Of a DNA stretch of 64,000 bases, positions 26,631 to 35,651 are shown piece by piece. The DNA comes from Cellulomonas palmilytica (GTDB lineage Bacteria; Actinomycetota; Actinomycetes; Actinomycetales; Cellulomonadaceae): assembly GCF_021590045.1 (NCBI RefSeq), contig NZ_CP062221.1, positions 3,224,001 through 3,288,000 on the forward strand, given 5' to 3'. Within the stretch, counting starts at the first letter, position 1. Each line of letters opens with the position of its first letter. Below the pieces are notes generated by a model that had not been told where the DNA came from, ran no database searches, and was given only the letters and a program-made list of their open reading frames with translations. A program made the position numbers and the translations under genes.

Positions 26631-29140
26631 CAGATCGCCGCCACCAGGCTCCGCAGCGCACCGGGCGTCACCGCACCCGCACCGCCCGCGACGTCGAGCC
26701 GGTCCGTCCCGACCCTCTTGAGCCACGTCTGCACGCCTCCGTGGCTCGCCGCCCCCGGGACCAGGACGACGAGGCGCGCGAGGGCGCCGGCCGTGACCGA
26801 GTCGATCAGGTGGTCGTCGGACCCGGCCGCGACGACGACACGCGACGTCCCGACCCTCGACGCGAACCCCTTGGCGACCGCGAGCGCGGTCGCGTAGCGG
26901 TCGTCACCTCCGTACCGCACGACCTGTCCCTTCGTCACGGTGCGCACCGACGAGGTGACGGCGAGCGACACGGCACCCGTGCCGCCCACCACCGTCGTCG
27001 TGCGCACTCCTCGAGCCTGCATGGCGTTCTTCGTCGCGGTCGGCAGCGTGCCCGGTGCCGTGAGCAGCACGGGCTGCCCGGTCGCGGCCGCGGCCCCGCC
27101 CGCTGCGGCGGCGTCGACGAGGTTGGCCTGCGCGCCGGACGCGAGCACCACCGAGCGTCCCGCGGGCATCCGCGCGGCGACCGCCGCCGCGGTGCCGTAC
27201 CGGTCGGACCCGGCCAGCCGCCGCACGTCGTCGACGCCGAGCGCTGCGAGCTGCTTCTCGACGGCGCGTCCGAGCACGCCGGTCCCGCCGACGAGCCACA
27301 CGCGCTTCGGGGCACGGTGGCGGAGCTCGGTGGTGGTCGCCTCGGGCAGCCCGTCGACCGCGCCGAGCAGCACGGGTGCGTCGAGCGACGCCGCGAACGG
27401 ACCCGCGACGAGGCCGTCGACGATCGAGGACTGCGTGCCCGCGACGAGGACCACGTCGTCGACCTGCCCGGCGCCCCCGGTCGCGGCGCGGCCGAGCGCG
27501 ACCGCGGTCGCGTACCGGTCGGGTCCGCCCCAGCGCGAGATCCCGCACGACTCGTCGCCGTAGCCGCCCTTGGGCAGCGCCTCGACGTACACCGTGTCGG
27601 TCAGCCCGTGCCGGGTCGTCGTCACCGAGTACAGCCCGGGCCGCGCGGCGGAGCCGTCCGCGAGCTTCTGGTTCCATCGCACCGGCATCCAGCCGCGGCT
27701 CTTGCCCGTCAGCGTCGCGACGACCTGGCCGGTGCACACCGACCGCACCGAGGCGCGCCACGTCGACCACGACCGCGCGTACGCCTCCGCCGTGACGTTG
27801 CGGCCGGGTGTGTTCGCGGGCGTCGCGACGCGCGACGCCACTCGGTCGACCTGGTCGGCGGCGTAGGAGCGGATCGTCGCGAGCCGGTTGTAGACCATCT
27901 GACCCGGGCACGCCGTCGACGCGACGTCGCGGTGGCCCATGACCACGGGCAGCGACCCGCGCCAGCCGGGCTTGCGCTTCGGGTGCGTGCTGCCGCTGCG
28001 CGCCGTGAGCACCGTGGTGCCGAGGGGGTCGCGTCCGTACGACGCGAGCTTCCACGAGGCGACCTGGGCGACGGCGCGCAGGATCGTCGTCGAGGGGACC
28101 TTGCTGGTGAACTCGCCGATGATCGCGATGCCGATGGTGTTGGTGTTGAAGCCGCCCGAGTGGACGCCGAGCGGCACCTTGTCGAGCGAGCCCTTGCGCC
28201 CCTCGTACACCGTGCCGAACCGGTCGACGAGGAAGTGGTAGCCGACGTCGCTCCAGCCGCGACCCTTGATGTGGTACTCGTAGATGCCGCGCACGAGCGC
28301 CGGTGCCTGCGCTCGCGAGTAGTCGTTGGCGTTCACCGTGTGGTGGACGACGGCCGCCTGGATGGTCGAGCTCCAGTCGATCGGCTTGCGCAGCCGCTCG
28401 TTCGCGCGCCACTGCGCGCGCGTCACGATCGCGGGCCGCAGCGCGGCGGGGCTCACGCCCGCGACGGCGTTCGCCGTGTCGAGCGCCTGCCCGCCGGTCG
28501 CCGCGCGACCTGCGGCGGCGTCCGCGACCTGCGTGACGGCCGCGTCCGCGAGGTCGTCGACCCCTGCGTCGACGAGCGTCGCCGACAGGTCGGCCGGCGC
28601 GGCGCCCGTCGCCGTCTCGAGCCGGACCTGCAGCCCGTCCGAGCCCGTGTCGACGAGCGGCGCGGTCCCGCCGCGGGCTCCGGCGGCCTCCGCGGTGCCC
28701 TCCTCGGGCGTCGCCGGGTCGACCTCGAGCTCCTGCCACGACGACCAGGTCCCTGCGTGCCGCGTACGCACGAGCACGCGCGTGACCTGCGCCCCCTGCG
28801 CCCACGTCACGCCGACGAGGTCGAAGTCCGCGGTGCCGCGCGCGGGGGTCAGCACCGCGAGGCTCGAGGCTGCCGGCACGTCGTGGTCGTGGTCCGCCTC
28901 GACCGGCAGGTCGAGCGTGCGCCTGCTCGGGCCGTCGACGCCGCCGGCGAGCGGCACGGTCGTCGTCCGGACCGGGGCGTCGGGGGCGACGGGCACGCTC
29001 GTCGCACCGACGTCGGTCCCCGAAGCTGCCGCCGCGCCGACGACCCCGTCACGTGCGGGCGCCGCCGCGGCCGGAGCGGCCGTGACGGCCAGCGACCCGG
29101 CGAGGGCGCACGCGAGCGCGAGGTGTCGGCGTCGTCGCAT
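26630..29140 (-). CDS. N-acetylmuramoyl-L-alanine amidase with CWB2 repeats
   Basis: An 836-residue secreted enzyme. It has a signal peptide (1-27) and a beta-rich N-terminal region. A type-2 amidase/PGRP domain spans about 240-440, with zinc ligands in AVVHHTVN (near 263) and MGHRDVASTACPG (near 398). A linker follows, then three CWB2 repeats from about 532 to the end (RWGGPDRYATAVALG, RLAGSDRYGTAAAVA, RYGGDDRYATALAVA). It would cut the bond between MurNAc and the stem peptide, giving the naked strands that SpoIID-type enzymes prefer, which suits the next gene. It is first in a four-gene coupled operon. Confidence 0.93.
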   Translation of the reverse strand: MRRRRHLALACALAGSLAVTAAPAAAAPARDGVVGAAAASGTDVGATSVPVAPDAPVRTTTVPLAGGVDGPSRRTLDLPVEADHDHDVPAASSLAVLTPARGTADFDLVGVTWAQGAQVTRVLVRTRHAGTWSSWQELEVDPATPEEGTAEAAGARGGTAPLVDTGSDGLQVRLETATGAAPADLSATLVDAGVDDLADAAVTQVADAAAGRAATGGQALDTANAVAGVSPAALRPAIVTRAQWRANERLRKPIDWSSTIQAAVVHHTVNANDYSRAQAPALVRGIYEYHIKGRGWSDVGYHFLVDRFGTVYEGRKGSLDKVPLGVHSGGFNTNTIGIAIIGEFTSKVPSTTILRAVAQVASWKLASYGRDPLGTTVLTARSGSTHPKRKPGWRGSLPVVMGHRDVASTACPGQMVYNRLATIRSYAADQVDRVASRVATPANTPGRNVTAEAYARSWSTWRASVRSVCTGQVVATLTGKSRGWMPVRWNQKLADGSAARPGLYSVTTTRHGLTDTVYVEALPKGGYGDESCGISRWGGPDRYATAVALGRAATGGAGQVDDVVLVAGTQSSIVDGLVAGPFAASLDAPVLLGAVDGLPEATTTELRHRAPKRVWLVGGTGVLGRAVEKQLAALGVDDVRRLAGSDRYGTAAAVAARMPAGRSVVLASGAQANLVDAAAAGGAAAATGQPVLLTAPGTLPTATKNAMQARGVRTTTVVGGTGAVSLAVTSSVRTVTKGQVVRYGGDDRYATALAVAKGFASRVGTSRVVVAAGSDDHLIDSVTAGALARLVVLVPGAASHGGVQTWLKRVGTDRLDVAGGAGAVTPGALRSLVAAI

Positions 29141-29176
29141 GGTGGTGCCCCTCGCTGCTCGCGGTCCAGACCGCGG

Positions 29177-29200
29177 TCACAGTAATTCACACCTGTCACA
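29177..29200 (-). promoter_or_regulatory. Three TGTGA direct repeats before the amidase operon
   Basis: On the minus strand TGTGA occurs three times with spacings of 9 and 10 bases, about 37-60 bases before the amidase ATG, in a rare AT-containing patch. Phased direct repeats suggest a two-component response-regulator site overlapping the promoter. No regulator can be named. Confidence 0.4.
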
Positions 29201-29261
29201 CATGCACGGAGGCCGAGGACGGCGGCGGGGCGTGGCGGTGCCGGGCCCGTCGCGCGGCGCG

Positions 29262-31055
29262 TCAGTCGGTGTCGCGCGTGCCCCGTGCGCCCTGCGCGCC
29301 GCCGAGCACGTCGACGACCACGTCGTGGTGCGCGGTCCGCACGACGAGCGCGTCGGGGTTCGCCCGCGCGATCCGCGTCGCCAGCGGGATGCCGCGCGGG
29401 TCGCCCCACGTCACCAGGACCGGGTCGACGAGCAGGTCACCCCACGCGCGCTCGACGTACCCCGCGAGCACGAGGGGGTCGACGTGCGCGTGCACCGCCT
29501 TCTCCCCCAGGTTGCGCTTGAGCCACGCGCTCGCACCCTGCTGCCGCTCGGCGAGCGCGTCGACGGTCGCCTCCCGGCCCACGGCACGGGCGAGCGGCCG
29601 CGCCGCGCCGAGCAGGACGCGCGGCACGCCGTCCACCGTCCACCGCTCGAGACGGTGCGTGACCACCCGGTAGCGCGCGGGCGACACGTCCAGCACCGTC
29701 ACCCGGTCGTCCACGTCGACCGCGTGCGGGCCGTCCGTGACGAGGTACGCGCGCGCCCCGCGCCGCGCCGCGTCCCGCACGATGCGCGCCGCACCGGGCA
29801 CGACCGCGCGGTGCAGGGCGATCGCGACGACGACGGGCGCGTCGGACGGGATCTCGGGCTCGGGCTCGCCGCGCAGCGTGCGGCCGAGCGTCGCGGCGAT
29901 CGTCCCGGGTCCGAACCGCAGCGCGAGGTCCTCGCGCACGAGTGCGGGACGGGCCGAGCGGTGCCGTGCCTCGAGGCCCTCGACCGCGGCCAGCACGTCG
30001 TCCACCTGGTCGCCGATCTCGACGAGCCACGCCATCCACAGGTCCTGCGCGACGTCGAGGTTGCGCTGGGCGCCGCGTGTCGCGGTCGCGACGACCGGCA
30101 GCCCGGTCGCGAGCGCCTCGACCGCCGTCAGCCCGAACGTCTCCGACACCGACAGGTGCACGAGCACGTCCGCGTCGCGGTAGACCGCGCCGATCTGCGC
30201 CGGGTCGACGCGGCCGAGGAACCGGACCGCGTCCGTCACCCCGAGCTCGTCCGCGAGCGCGACGGCTCGCGCGGTGTCGGCCCCGCCACCGGCGACCGTG
30301 AGCGTGGCGTCCGGGCGCCGCTCGCGCCACGCGGCGAACGCGCGCACGAGCCGCAGCACGCCCTTCGACTCGAGCACGTTGCCGACGTACAGCCACCGGT
30401 CGAGCCGGTGGGGCGTCTCCTCGCGCGGCTCGAACCGCGCGACGTCGACCGGGTTGGGCACCGTGTGGACCCGGTCCGCGACGTCGGGGTACCGGCGGCG
30501 CACGGCCTGCGCGGTGTCCTCGCCGACGGTCGTGAACCGCGCCGCACCACGCACGGTGTCCGCGTACATCGCGGACGTGCGCTCGTCGGCCCACAGGCGG
30601 TTGAGGTAGGACGCGTGCTCGCTCACGACGACGCGCGTGCGCTCCCCCACGAGGTCGACGACGGCCCACCCGGTCGGCATGCCGACGTGCACGTGGACCA
30701 CCTGGGCGGCCGCGAGCTCGTCGGCGTACGGCGCGAGCGCCTCGCGCGTGAGCTCGGCGACGCGTGCCCGGGGCGTGGTCGGGTCCGCGACGAACGGCAC
30801 GCGCAGCACCTCGAGCCCGTCGACGACGTCGCGGGTCGTCGCGACCTCGGGGGCGTCCGGGACGCGCGCCTCGACGTGCACGACGAGCGGGTCGGGGAAC
30901 TGCTCGAGGAGCGCGAGCGTCGTCTCGCGCACGAATGCGCCCCAGTACGGGTGCTCGGGCGTCGGGTACCAGGGCGTGACGACGACGAGCCGGTCCGGCC
31001 GGCTGCTCGTCGTGAACGGGCGCTCCTGCTCGGCTCCCTGCGTGGTCTCAGGCAC
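29262..31055 (-). CDS. GT4 glycosyltransferase with extra C-terminal domain
   Basis: A 597-residue GT-B glycosyltransferase. It opens with RLVVVTPWYPTPEHPYWGAF and VVHVHVGMPTGWAV. The donor-binding half has YVGNVLESKGV and SVSETFGLTAVEALATGLPV, the E-x7-E motif of GT4. Residues from about 400 form an additional Rossmann-like domain not usual in GT4; a matching domain occurs in the GT4 at 33839 and alone at 38322. The GTG start overlaps the upstream gene's stop by eight bases and has ggagg six bases before it. The sugar and acceptor are unknown. Confidence 0.88.
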   Translation of the reverse strand: MPETTQGAEQERPFTTSSRPDRLVVVTPWYPTPEHPYWGAFVRETTLALLEQFPDPLVVHVEARVPDAPEVATTRDVVDGLEVLRVPFVADPTTPRARVAELTREALAPYADELAAAQVVHVHVGMPTGWAVVDLVGERTRVVVSEHASYLNRLWADERTSAMYADTVRGAARFTTVGEDTAQAVRRRYPDVADRVHTVPNPVDVARFEPREETPHRLDRWLYVGNVLESKGVLRLVRAFAAWRERRPDATLTVAGGGADTARAVALADELGVTDAVRFLGRVDPAQIGAVYRDADVLVHLSVSETFGLTAVEALATGLPVVATATRGAQRNLDVAQDLWMAWLVEIGDQVDDVLAAVEGLEARHRSARPALVREDLALRFGPGTIAATLGRTLRGEPEPEIPSDAPVVVAIALHRAVVPGAARIVRDAARRGARAYLVTDGPHAVDVDDRVTVLDVSPARYRVVTHRLERWTVDGVPRVLLGAARPLARAVGREATVDALAERQQGASAWLKRNLGEKAVHAHVDPLVLAGYVERAWGDLLVDPVLVTWGDPRGIPLATRIARANPDALVVRTAHHDVVVDVLGGAQGARGTRDTD

Positions 31056-32367
31056 CGGCCACCTCCGCGACCTCGGCGACGAACGGCTCGAGCAGCGCGT
31101 CGCGCCGGTAGGTGCGCGCGTGCACGAGCGCCTCGACGTGCTGACCCGCGGTCTGCTCGCGCGCGCCGCGCGCCGTGGCGACGAGCGCGTCGGCGACGCC
31201 CTGCGGTGTGAGCTCGGCGGCCGACCACGCGAGCGGGTAGCCCGCGAGCGGCTCGGCGATCGCGGTGGTCGGCGAGAACACGCCGGTGATCGGCTTGCCC
31301 GACGCCATGCACTCGAAGACCTTGCCCGACGTCACGTACCGCGAGTCCGCGGCCATGAGCAGGATCGCGTCGAGGTCGTCGTAGACCTTGCCGATCGTCG
31401 CCTTCGAGACCGGGCCCTCGTACGTCACGCCCACGCCCTCCTCGAGCGGCAGCAGCGCCCGGATGCGGTCCGCCTGCCCCGCGAAGAAACCCAGGTGCCC
31501 GTACACGTGCGCCGTCGCCCCGGCCATCGCCGGGTCACGGCGGGCGAGCTTCCAGCCCTCCCACATCGCCTCGTGCGGGTGCCGGTCGGTGACCGTGCCG
31601 ATGAACCCGAACCGCAGCGGTGCCCCGGGTTCCGGGGCCCGGAACCCGGGCTCGCCGAGCAGGTCCGCGTCGTAGCCGTTGGGCAGCACGCGCATGCGGT
31701 CGGCCGCCGCCGGGTAGCGCTGCGCGTGCCAGTGCCGCAGCGCCTCGTTGACGAACGTGACGCGCGCGGCCGAGCCGATGAGCCGGGACTCCCAGCGCCG
31801 CGCGAGGTGCCCGGGCGGGAACGCGTCGGTCTCCTCGAACAGGTCGAGGGTCCACGAGTCGCGGTAGTCCACGACGTACGGGATGCGGTGCCGCACGTGC
31901 GCGGCGTAGGCCGCCGCGAAGTCGGACCAGGGGTTGCCGGTCGCGACGACGACGTCGACCGGGTGGTGGCGGTGCACGCGGCCGATCTCGCCGGCGACGG
32001 GCAGGATCCACGAGCCGTACTGCTCGGGGAACACGTACTTCTGCCCCGCGATCGTCAGCGCGCGGTGCACGAACGGCAGCGTCGTCGCGAGCCGCCCGCG
32101 GTGGCGCAGGTCCGGGTCCAGGTGCGACATGGGCAGCGGCACGCGCACGACGTGCACGCGCGGGTCGATCGTCGCGAGCAGCGAGTCGTCGCGCGAGCCG
32201 ACGACCCGGTCGAAGAAGTCCTCGGTGACGGTCACGACCGTGACGTCCCAGCCCGCCGCGGCGAAGTGGTTCGCCATGGCCAGCGGCCGGAACACGCCGC
32301 TCGCACGCGACGGCGGGTAGTACAGCGCGACCAGCAGGACGTGCGGGCGTCGCCCGTCGTGGACCAC
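31048..32367 (-). CDS. GT4-like glycosyltransferase
   Basis: A 439-residue GT-B enzyme. It opens with LLVALYYPPSRASGVFRP, has VDYRDSWTLDLFEE near the domain boundary, FVNEALRHWHAQRYP, and a donor site with SSGKVFECMASGKPI-like residues (VTSGKVFECMASGKPI). It is a close paralogue of the product of 37006-38325, sharing the YRD-W-LD-F and FVNE--R-WH-QRYP blocks. It is the first gene of a leftward pair with the GT4 at 29262, starting at GTG with an aggagg site. The -10 box overlaps that of the divergent dehydrogenase gene, so both may respond to one regulator. Confidence 0.85.
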   Translation of the reverse strand: MVHDGRRPHVLLVALYYPPSRASGVFRPLAMANHFAAAGWDVTVVTVTEDFFDRVVGSRDDSLLATIDPRVHVVRVPLPMSHLDPDLRHRGRLATTLPFVHRALTIAGQKYVFPEQYGSWILPVAGEIGRVHRHHPVDVVVATGNPWSDFAAAYAAHVRHRIPYVVDYRDSWTLDLFEETDAFPPGHLARRWESRLIGSAARVTFVNEALRHWHAQRYPAAADRMRVLPNGYDADLLGEPGFRAPEPGAPLRFGFIGTVTDRHPHEAMWEGWKLARRDPAMAGATAHVYGHLGFFAGQADRIRALLPLEEGVGVTYEGPVSKATIGKVYDDLDAILLMAADSRYVTSGKVFECMASGKPITGVFSPTTAIAEPLAGYPLAWSAAELTPQGVADALVATARGAREQTAGQHVEALVHARTYRRDALLEPFVAEVAEVAGA

Positions 32368-32467
32368 TCGACCTCCTCGGGAGACGCGGAGCGCGTCGCC
32401 ACGTCGACAAGGGAAGACCTCCGCGGGGGTCCCGGGAGCGTCCCGGGGACAGCGCGAAGGCCGTCGT

Positions 32468-32476
32468 TAGTATAGG
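32468..32476. promoter_or_regulatory. Overlapping divergent -10 boxes
   Basis: The plus strand reads TAGTAT (32468-32473) or TATAGG just after it. The minus strand reads TATACT over 32469-32474. The two -10 boxes share bases, so the glycosyltransferase pair on the left and the dehydrogenase operon on the right would compete for one site. Confidence 0.5.
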
Positions 32477-32540
32477 GACGCCGTTTCGCACGGTTCCTGT
32501 CGACGTCCCGCACGACCCACCCCGCACCCTCGAGGATCCT

Positions 32541-33842
32541 GTGAAGATCGCTGTCGTCGCCCTTGGCAAGATCGGCCTCCCGCTGGCCGTCCAGTTCGCG
32601 TCGAAGGGGCACGACGTCGTCGGTGTCGACGTGAACCCGCAGGTCGTGGAGCTGGTGAACGCGGCGACGGAGCCGTTCCCGGGCGAGGCGCACCTGCAGG
32701 AGAAGCTGACGGAGCTCGTGCCCGCGGGCCGGCTGCGCGCGACCACGGACTACGCCGACGCGATCGCCGGTGCGGACGCCGTGGTGCTCGTCGTGCCGCT
32801 GTTCGTCGACGACGAGACGTGGCAGCCGGACTTCGGCTGGATGGACGCCGCGACGCGCTCGCTCGGCGAGCACCTGACGCCGGGCACGCTGGTGTCGTAC
32901 GAGACGACGCTGCCCGTGGGCACCACGCGCAACCGCTGGAAGCCGCTGCTCGAGGAGGTCTCCGGGCTGACCGAGGGTGTGGACTTCGACCTCGTGTTCT
33001 CCCCCGAGCGCGTGCTGACGGGCCGCGTGTTCGCGGACCTGGGCCGCTACCCCAAGCTCGTCGGCGGCCTGTCGGAGCGCGGCGCGCAGCGCGCGGTCGC
33101 GTTCTACGAGCAGGTCCTCGACTTCGACGAGCGTCCCGACCTGGCCCGCCCGAACGGCGTGTGGGACCTCGGCTCGGCCGAGGCCTCGGAGCTCGCCAAG
33201 CTCGCCGAGACCACGTACCGCGACGTCAACATCGGCCTCGCGAACCAGTTCGGCCGGTTCGCGGAGAAGAACGGCATCGACGTGCACGCCGTGATCGAGG
33301 CGTCGAACTCGCAGCCGTACTCGCACATCCACCGGCCCGGCATCGCGGTCGGCGGGCACTGCATCCCGGTGTACCCGCGCCTGTACCTGTTCAACGACCC
33401 GGACGCGACGATCGTGCGCGCGGCGCGCGAGGCGAACGCCGCGATGCCGTCGCACGCGATCGACCTCGCGCGTGCCGCGGCGGGCGGCTCGCTGTCGGGC
33501 CTGCGCGTCGTGGTGCTCGGCGCCGCGTACCGCGGCGGGGTCAAGGAGACCGCGTTCTCGGGCGTGTTCGCGACGGTCGACGCCGCACGGGCCGCGGGCG
33601 CGCAGGTGCTCGTGCACGACCCGCTGTACTCCGACGAGGAGCTCGGCAAGCTCGGCTGGGACGCCTACCACGTGGGCGAGCCGGTCGACGTCGCCGTCGT
33701 CCAGGCCGACCACGGCGAGTACCGCACGCTCACCGCGGCCGAGCTGCCGGGCGTGCGCGTGCTGGTCGACGGCCGCCGCGTGACCGGCGAGGCCGGCTGG
33801 GACGGCGTGACGCGCATCGTGCTCGGCGCGGCCACGGCGTGA
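32541..33842 (+). CDS. UDP-GlcNAc/ManNAc 6-dehydrogenase family
   Basis: A 433-residue NAD-dependent nucleotide-sugar dehydrogenase that oxidises C6 of a UDP-hexosamine to the uronic acid. KIAVVALGKIGLPLAVQFA (2-20) is the NAD site, VPLFVDDE the family bend, ETTLPVGTT the second block, and the catalytic Cys is 274 in GGHCIPVYP. The length and blocks match WbpA/WecC enzymes rather than UDP-glucose dehydrogenase. With wbpI and the wbpD operon nearby it would supply the first step of a diacetamido-uronic acid. The GTG start has a gagga site. The next gene overlaps its stop by 4 bases. Confidence 0.88.
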   Translation: MKIAVVALGKIGLPLAVQFASKGHDVVGVDVNPQVVELVNAATEPFPGEAHLQEKLTELVPAGRLRATTDYADAIAGADAVVLVVPLFVDDETWQPDFGWMDAATRSLGEHLTPGTLVSYETTLPVGTTRNRWKPLLEEVSGLTEGVDFDLVFSPERVLTGRVFADLGRYPKLVGGLSERGAQRAVAFYEQVLDFDERPDLARPNGVWDLGSAEASELAKLAETTYRDVNIGLANQFGRFAEKNGIDVHAVIEASNSQPYSHIHRPGIAVGGHCIPVYPRLYLFNDPDATIVRAAREANAAMPSHAIDLARAAAGGSLSGLRVVVLGAAYRGGVKETAFSGVFATVDAARAAGAQVLVHDPLYSDEELGKLGWDAYHVGEPVDVAVVQADHGEYRTLTAAELPGVRVLVDGRRVTGEAGWDGVTRIVLGAATA

Positions 33843-35599
33843 CGCGACCCGCGGACGGCGAGCCCCGGCTCGTCGTGCTGACGCCGTGGTACCCCACGGC
33901 CGAGGCGCCCTACCACGGCTCGTTCGTCGAGCAGTCGGTCGCCGCGCTCGCGCACCCCGCGGACGCGACGACGATCGTGCAGGTCACGTCCGTGGACCCC
34001 GCCGAGGCCCCCGCGCTCACGCGCGAGGGCACCCCGCTCGGGACGGTCGTGCGCATGCGCGTGCCGCTCGACCCGATGACGCCGCGCGTCGCGACGGGGC
34101 TCGCGCACCGCGAGGCGATCGCCGCCGCGCAGGCCGCGGGCGACCTGCCCGAGCTCGCCGCGGCGGACGTCGTGCACGCGCACGTCGGCATGCCGTCGGG
34201 CTTCGCGGTCGCGCCGCTGCTGCGGCCCGGGCAGCGGCTCGTGACGACCGAGCACGCGACGTACCTCGAGACGATCCTGCGCACGCCCGACGGGCTCGCG
34301 GCGTACCGCTCGATGCTCGAGCGCGCGCACGTGCACCTCACGGTGTCCCGCGCGCAGGCACGCGACCTGCGCCGCCGCGTTCCCGACCTGCGGGACAAGG
34401 TCGACGTCATCGGCAACCCCGTGGACGACGCCCGGTTCGTGCCCGTGCCCGCGCCGGACGGCCCGCTGCTGCGCTGGGTCTACGTGGGCAACCTCGTCGA
34501 GCGCAAGAACGTGCGCACGGTGCTCGAGGCGCTCGCCGTCGCCGACCCGCGCGCACGGCTCACGCTCGTCGGGGACGGCCCGCAGCGCGACGAGCTGGGG
34601 GCGCTCGCCGACCGGCTCGGCGTCGCCGGCCGCGTGACCTGGCACGGTCCGGCGCGGCCCGACGAGCTGCCCGGGCTGCTCGCGGCGGCCGACGTGCTCG
34701 TGCACCTGTCCGACTACGAGACGTTCGGGCTCACGGTCGTCGAGGCCGCGATGGCCGGCCTGCCCGTCGTCGTGACCCGCAGCGCGGGCCCGCCCGAGAC
34801 GCTGTCCGACGCGGCCGAGCAGGGGCTCGTCGCGTTCGTGCGCGTGCGACCGTCGCCGCACGAGGTCGTCGCCGCGGTGACGGCGCTCGGCGCACGCGCC
34901 GCGACGTGCGACCGTGCCGCGGTGCGGGACGTGCTCGTCGCGCGCTACGGGACCGCGGCGTACCGCGCCGCGCTGCGCCACCACCTGGTCGACGCGGCCC
35001 TGCCGACCGGCCCGTCGACGGCGCGGGTCGTGCTGCTCGCGACGAGCGAGGCGGGCGCCGCGGCCCTCGTGCCCGTGCAGGCCGAGGCCGTGCGGTCCGG
35101 CGCGCGTGTCCGGCTCGTGACGCAGCTGTCCACCGAGGCCGTGGCCGCCGAACCCGGCGTCGACGTCGTGGACCTGTCCCCGGGCGTCGCGCGGCAGCCG
35201 TGGCGCGTGGCGTGGCGCGGCCTCGAGCTCGCGCCCGAGCTCGTGCTGCGGACCGTGCGGCGTGCGTGCGCGCTCGTGGCTCGCGTTCCCGGTCCCGTGT
35301 CCCCGCTCGCGGCGCGCGGCGAACGCGCGACCAGCGCGGTGCTCGCGCGCTGGCGCGGCGCGGCGACGCGCGCGCGGCGTGCGGCGGACCGCGCGCTGTT
35401 CGCGCGGCTCGAAGGTCGGGTCCTGCCCGGGGCCGCCGACCGGCTCGCGCCGGGCTGGTCGGACGAGCCCGCCGACGTCGTCGTGCTGGGCGACCGCAGC
35501 GCCAACGCGCTCGCCGCGGTGCTGCGCGAGCGGCACCCGGACGCGCGCGTCGTCCGACCGCCGGGGGACGCGACGCTGCGCCGGCTCGTCGGGGCCTGA
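33839..35599 (+). CDS. GT4 glycosyltransferase with extra C-terminal domain
   Basis: A 586-residue GT4 enzyme paralogous to the product at 29262: RLVVLTPWYPTAEAPYHGSF at the start, VVHAHVGMPSGFAVAPLL, YVGNLVERKNV, and SDYETFGLTVVEAAMAGLPV with the E-x7-E pair. After residue 393 a separate Rossmann-like domain begins (ARVVLLATSEAGAAALV), ending with ADVVVLGDRSANALAAVL. That domain matches the C-terminal part of the 29262 product and the free-standing 118-residue protein at 38322. The GTG overlaps the dehydrogenase stop by four bases, so both form one operon. Confidence 0.88.
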   Translation: MTRPADGEPRLVVLTPWYPTAEAPYHGSFVEQSVAALAHPADATTIVQVTSVDPAEAPALTREGTPLGTVVRMRVPLDPMTPRVATGLAHREAIAAAQAAGDLPELAAADVVHAHVGMPSGFAVAPLLRPGQRLVTTEHATYLETILRTPDGLAAYRSMLERAHVHLTVSRAQARDLRRRVPDLRDKVDVIGNPVDDARFVPVPAPDGPLLRWVYVGNLVERKNVRTVLEALAVADPRARLTLVGDGPQRDELGALADRLGVAGRVTWHGPARPDELPGLLAAADVLVHLSDYETFGLTVVEAAMAGLPVVVTRSAGPPETLSDAAEQGLVAFVRVRPSPHEVVAAVTALGARAATCDRAAVRDVLVARYGTAAYRAALRHHLVDAALPTGPSTARVVLLATSEAGAAALVPVQAEAVRSGARVRLVTQLSTEAVAAEPGVDVVDLSPGVARQPWRVAWRGLELAPELVLRTVRRACALVARVPGPVSPLAARGERATSAVLARWRGAATRARRAADRALFARLEGRVLPGAADRLAPGWSDEPADVVVLGDRSANALAAVLRERHPDARVVRPPGDATLRRLVGA

Positions 35600-35623
35600 C
35601 GACCCGGACGTCCTGCCCCGCGA

Positions 35624-35639
35624 CCGGTCCGACGACCGG
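35624..35639. terminator. Hairpin between convergent glycosyltransferase genes
   Basis: A 6-base stem ccggtc/gaccgg with a 4-base loop lies in the 52-base gap between convergent genes. An outer ccgcg/cgcgg pairing adds weight. No U-run follows. Confidence 0.45.
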
Positions 35640-35651
35640 CCCTCACGCGGC

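Noticed and set aside
28326..31211. A plus-strand open frame of 961 codons over the amidase and GT4 genes
   Set aside because: No recognisable protein blocks and an unlikely residue mix. It is a shadow of the minus-strand genes.
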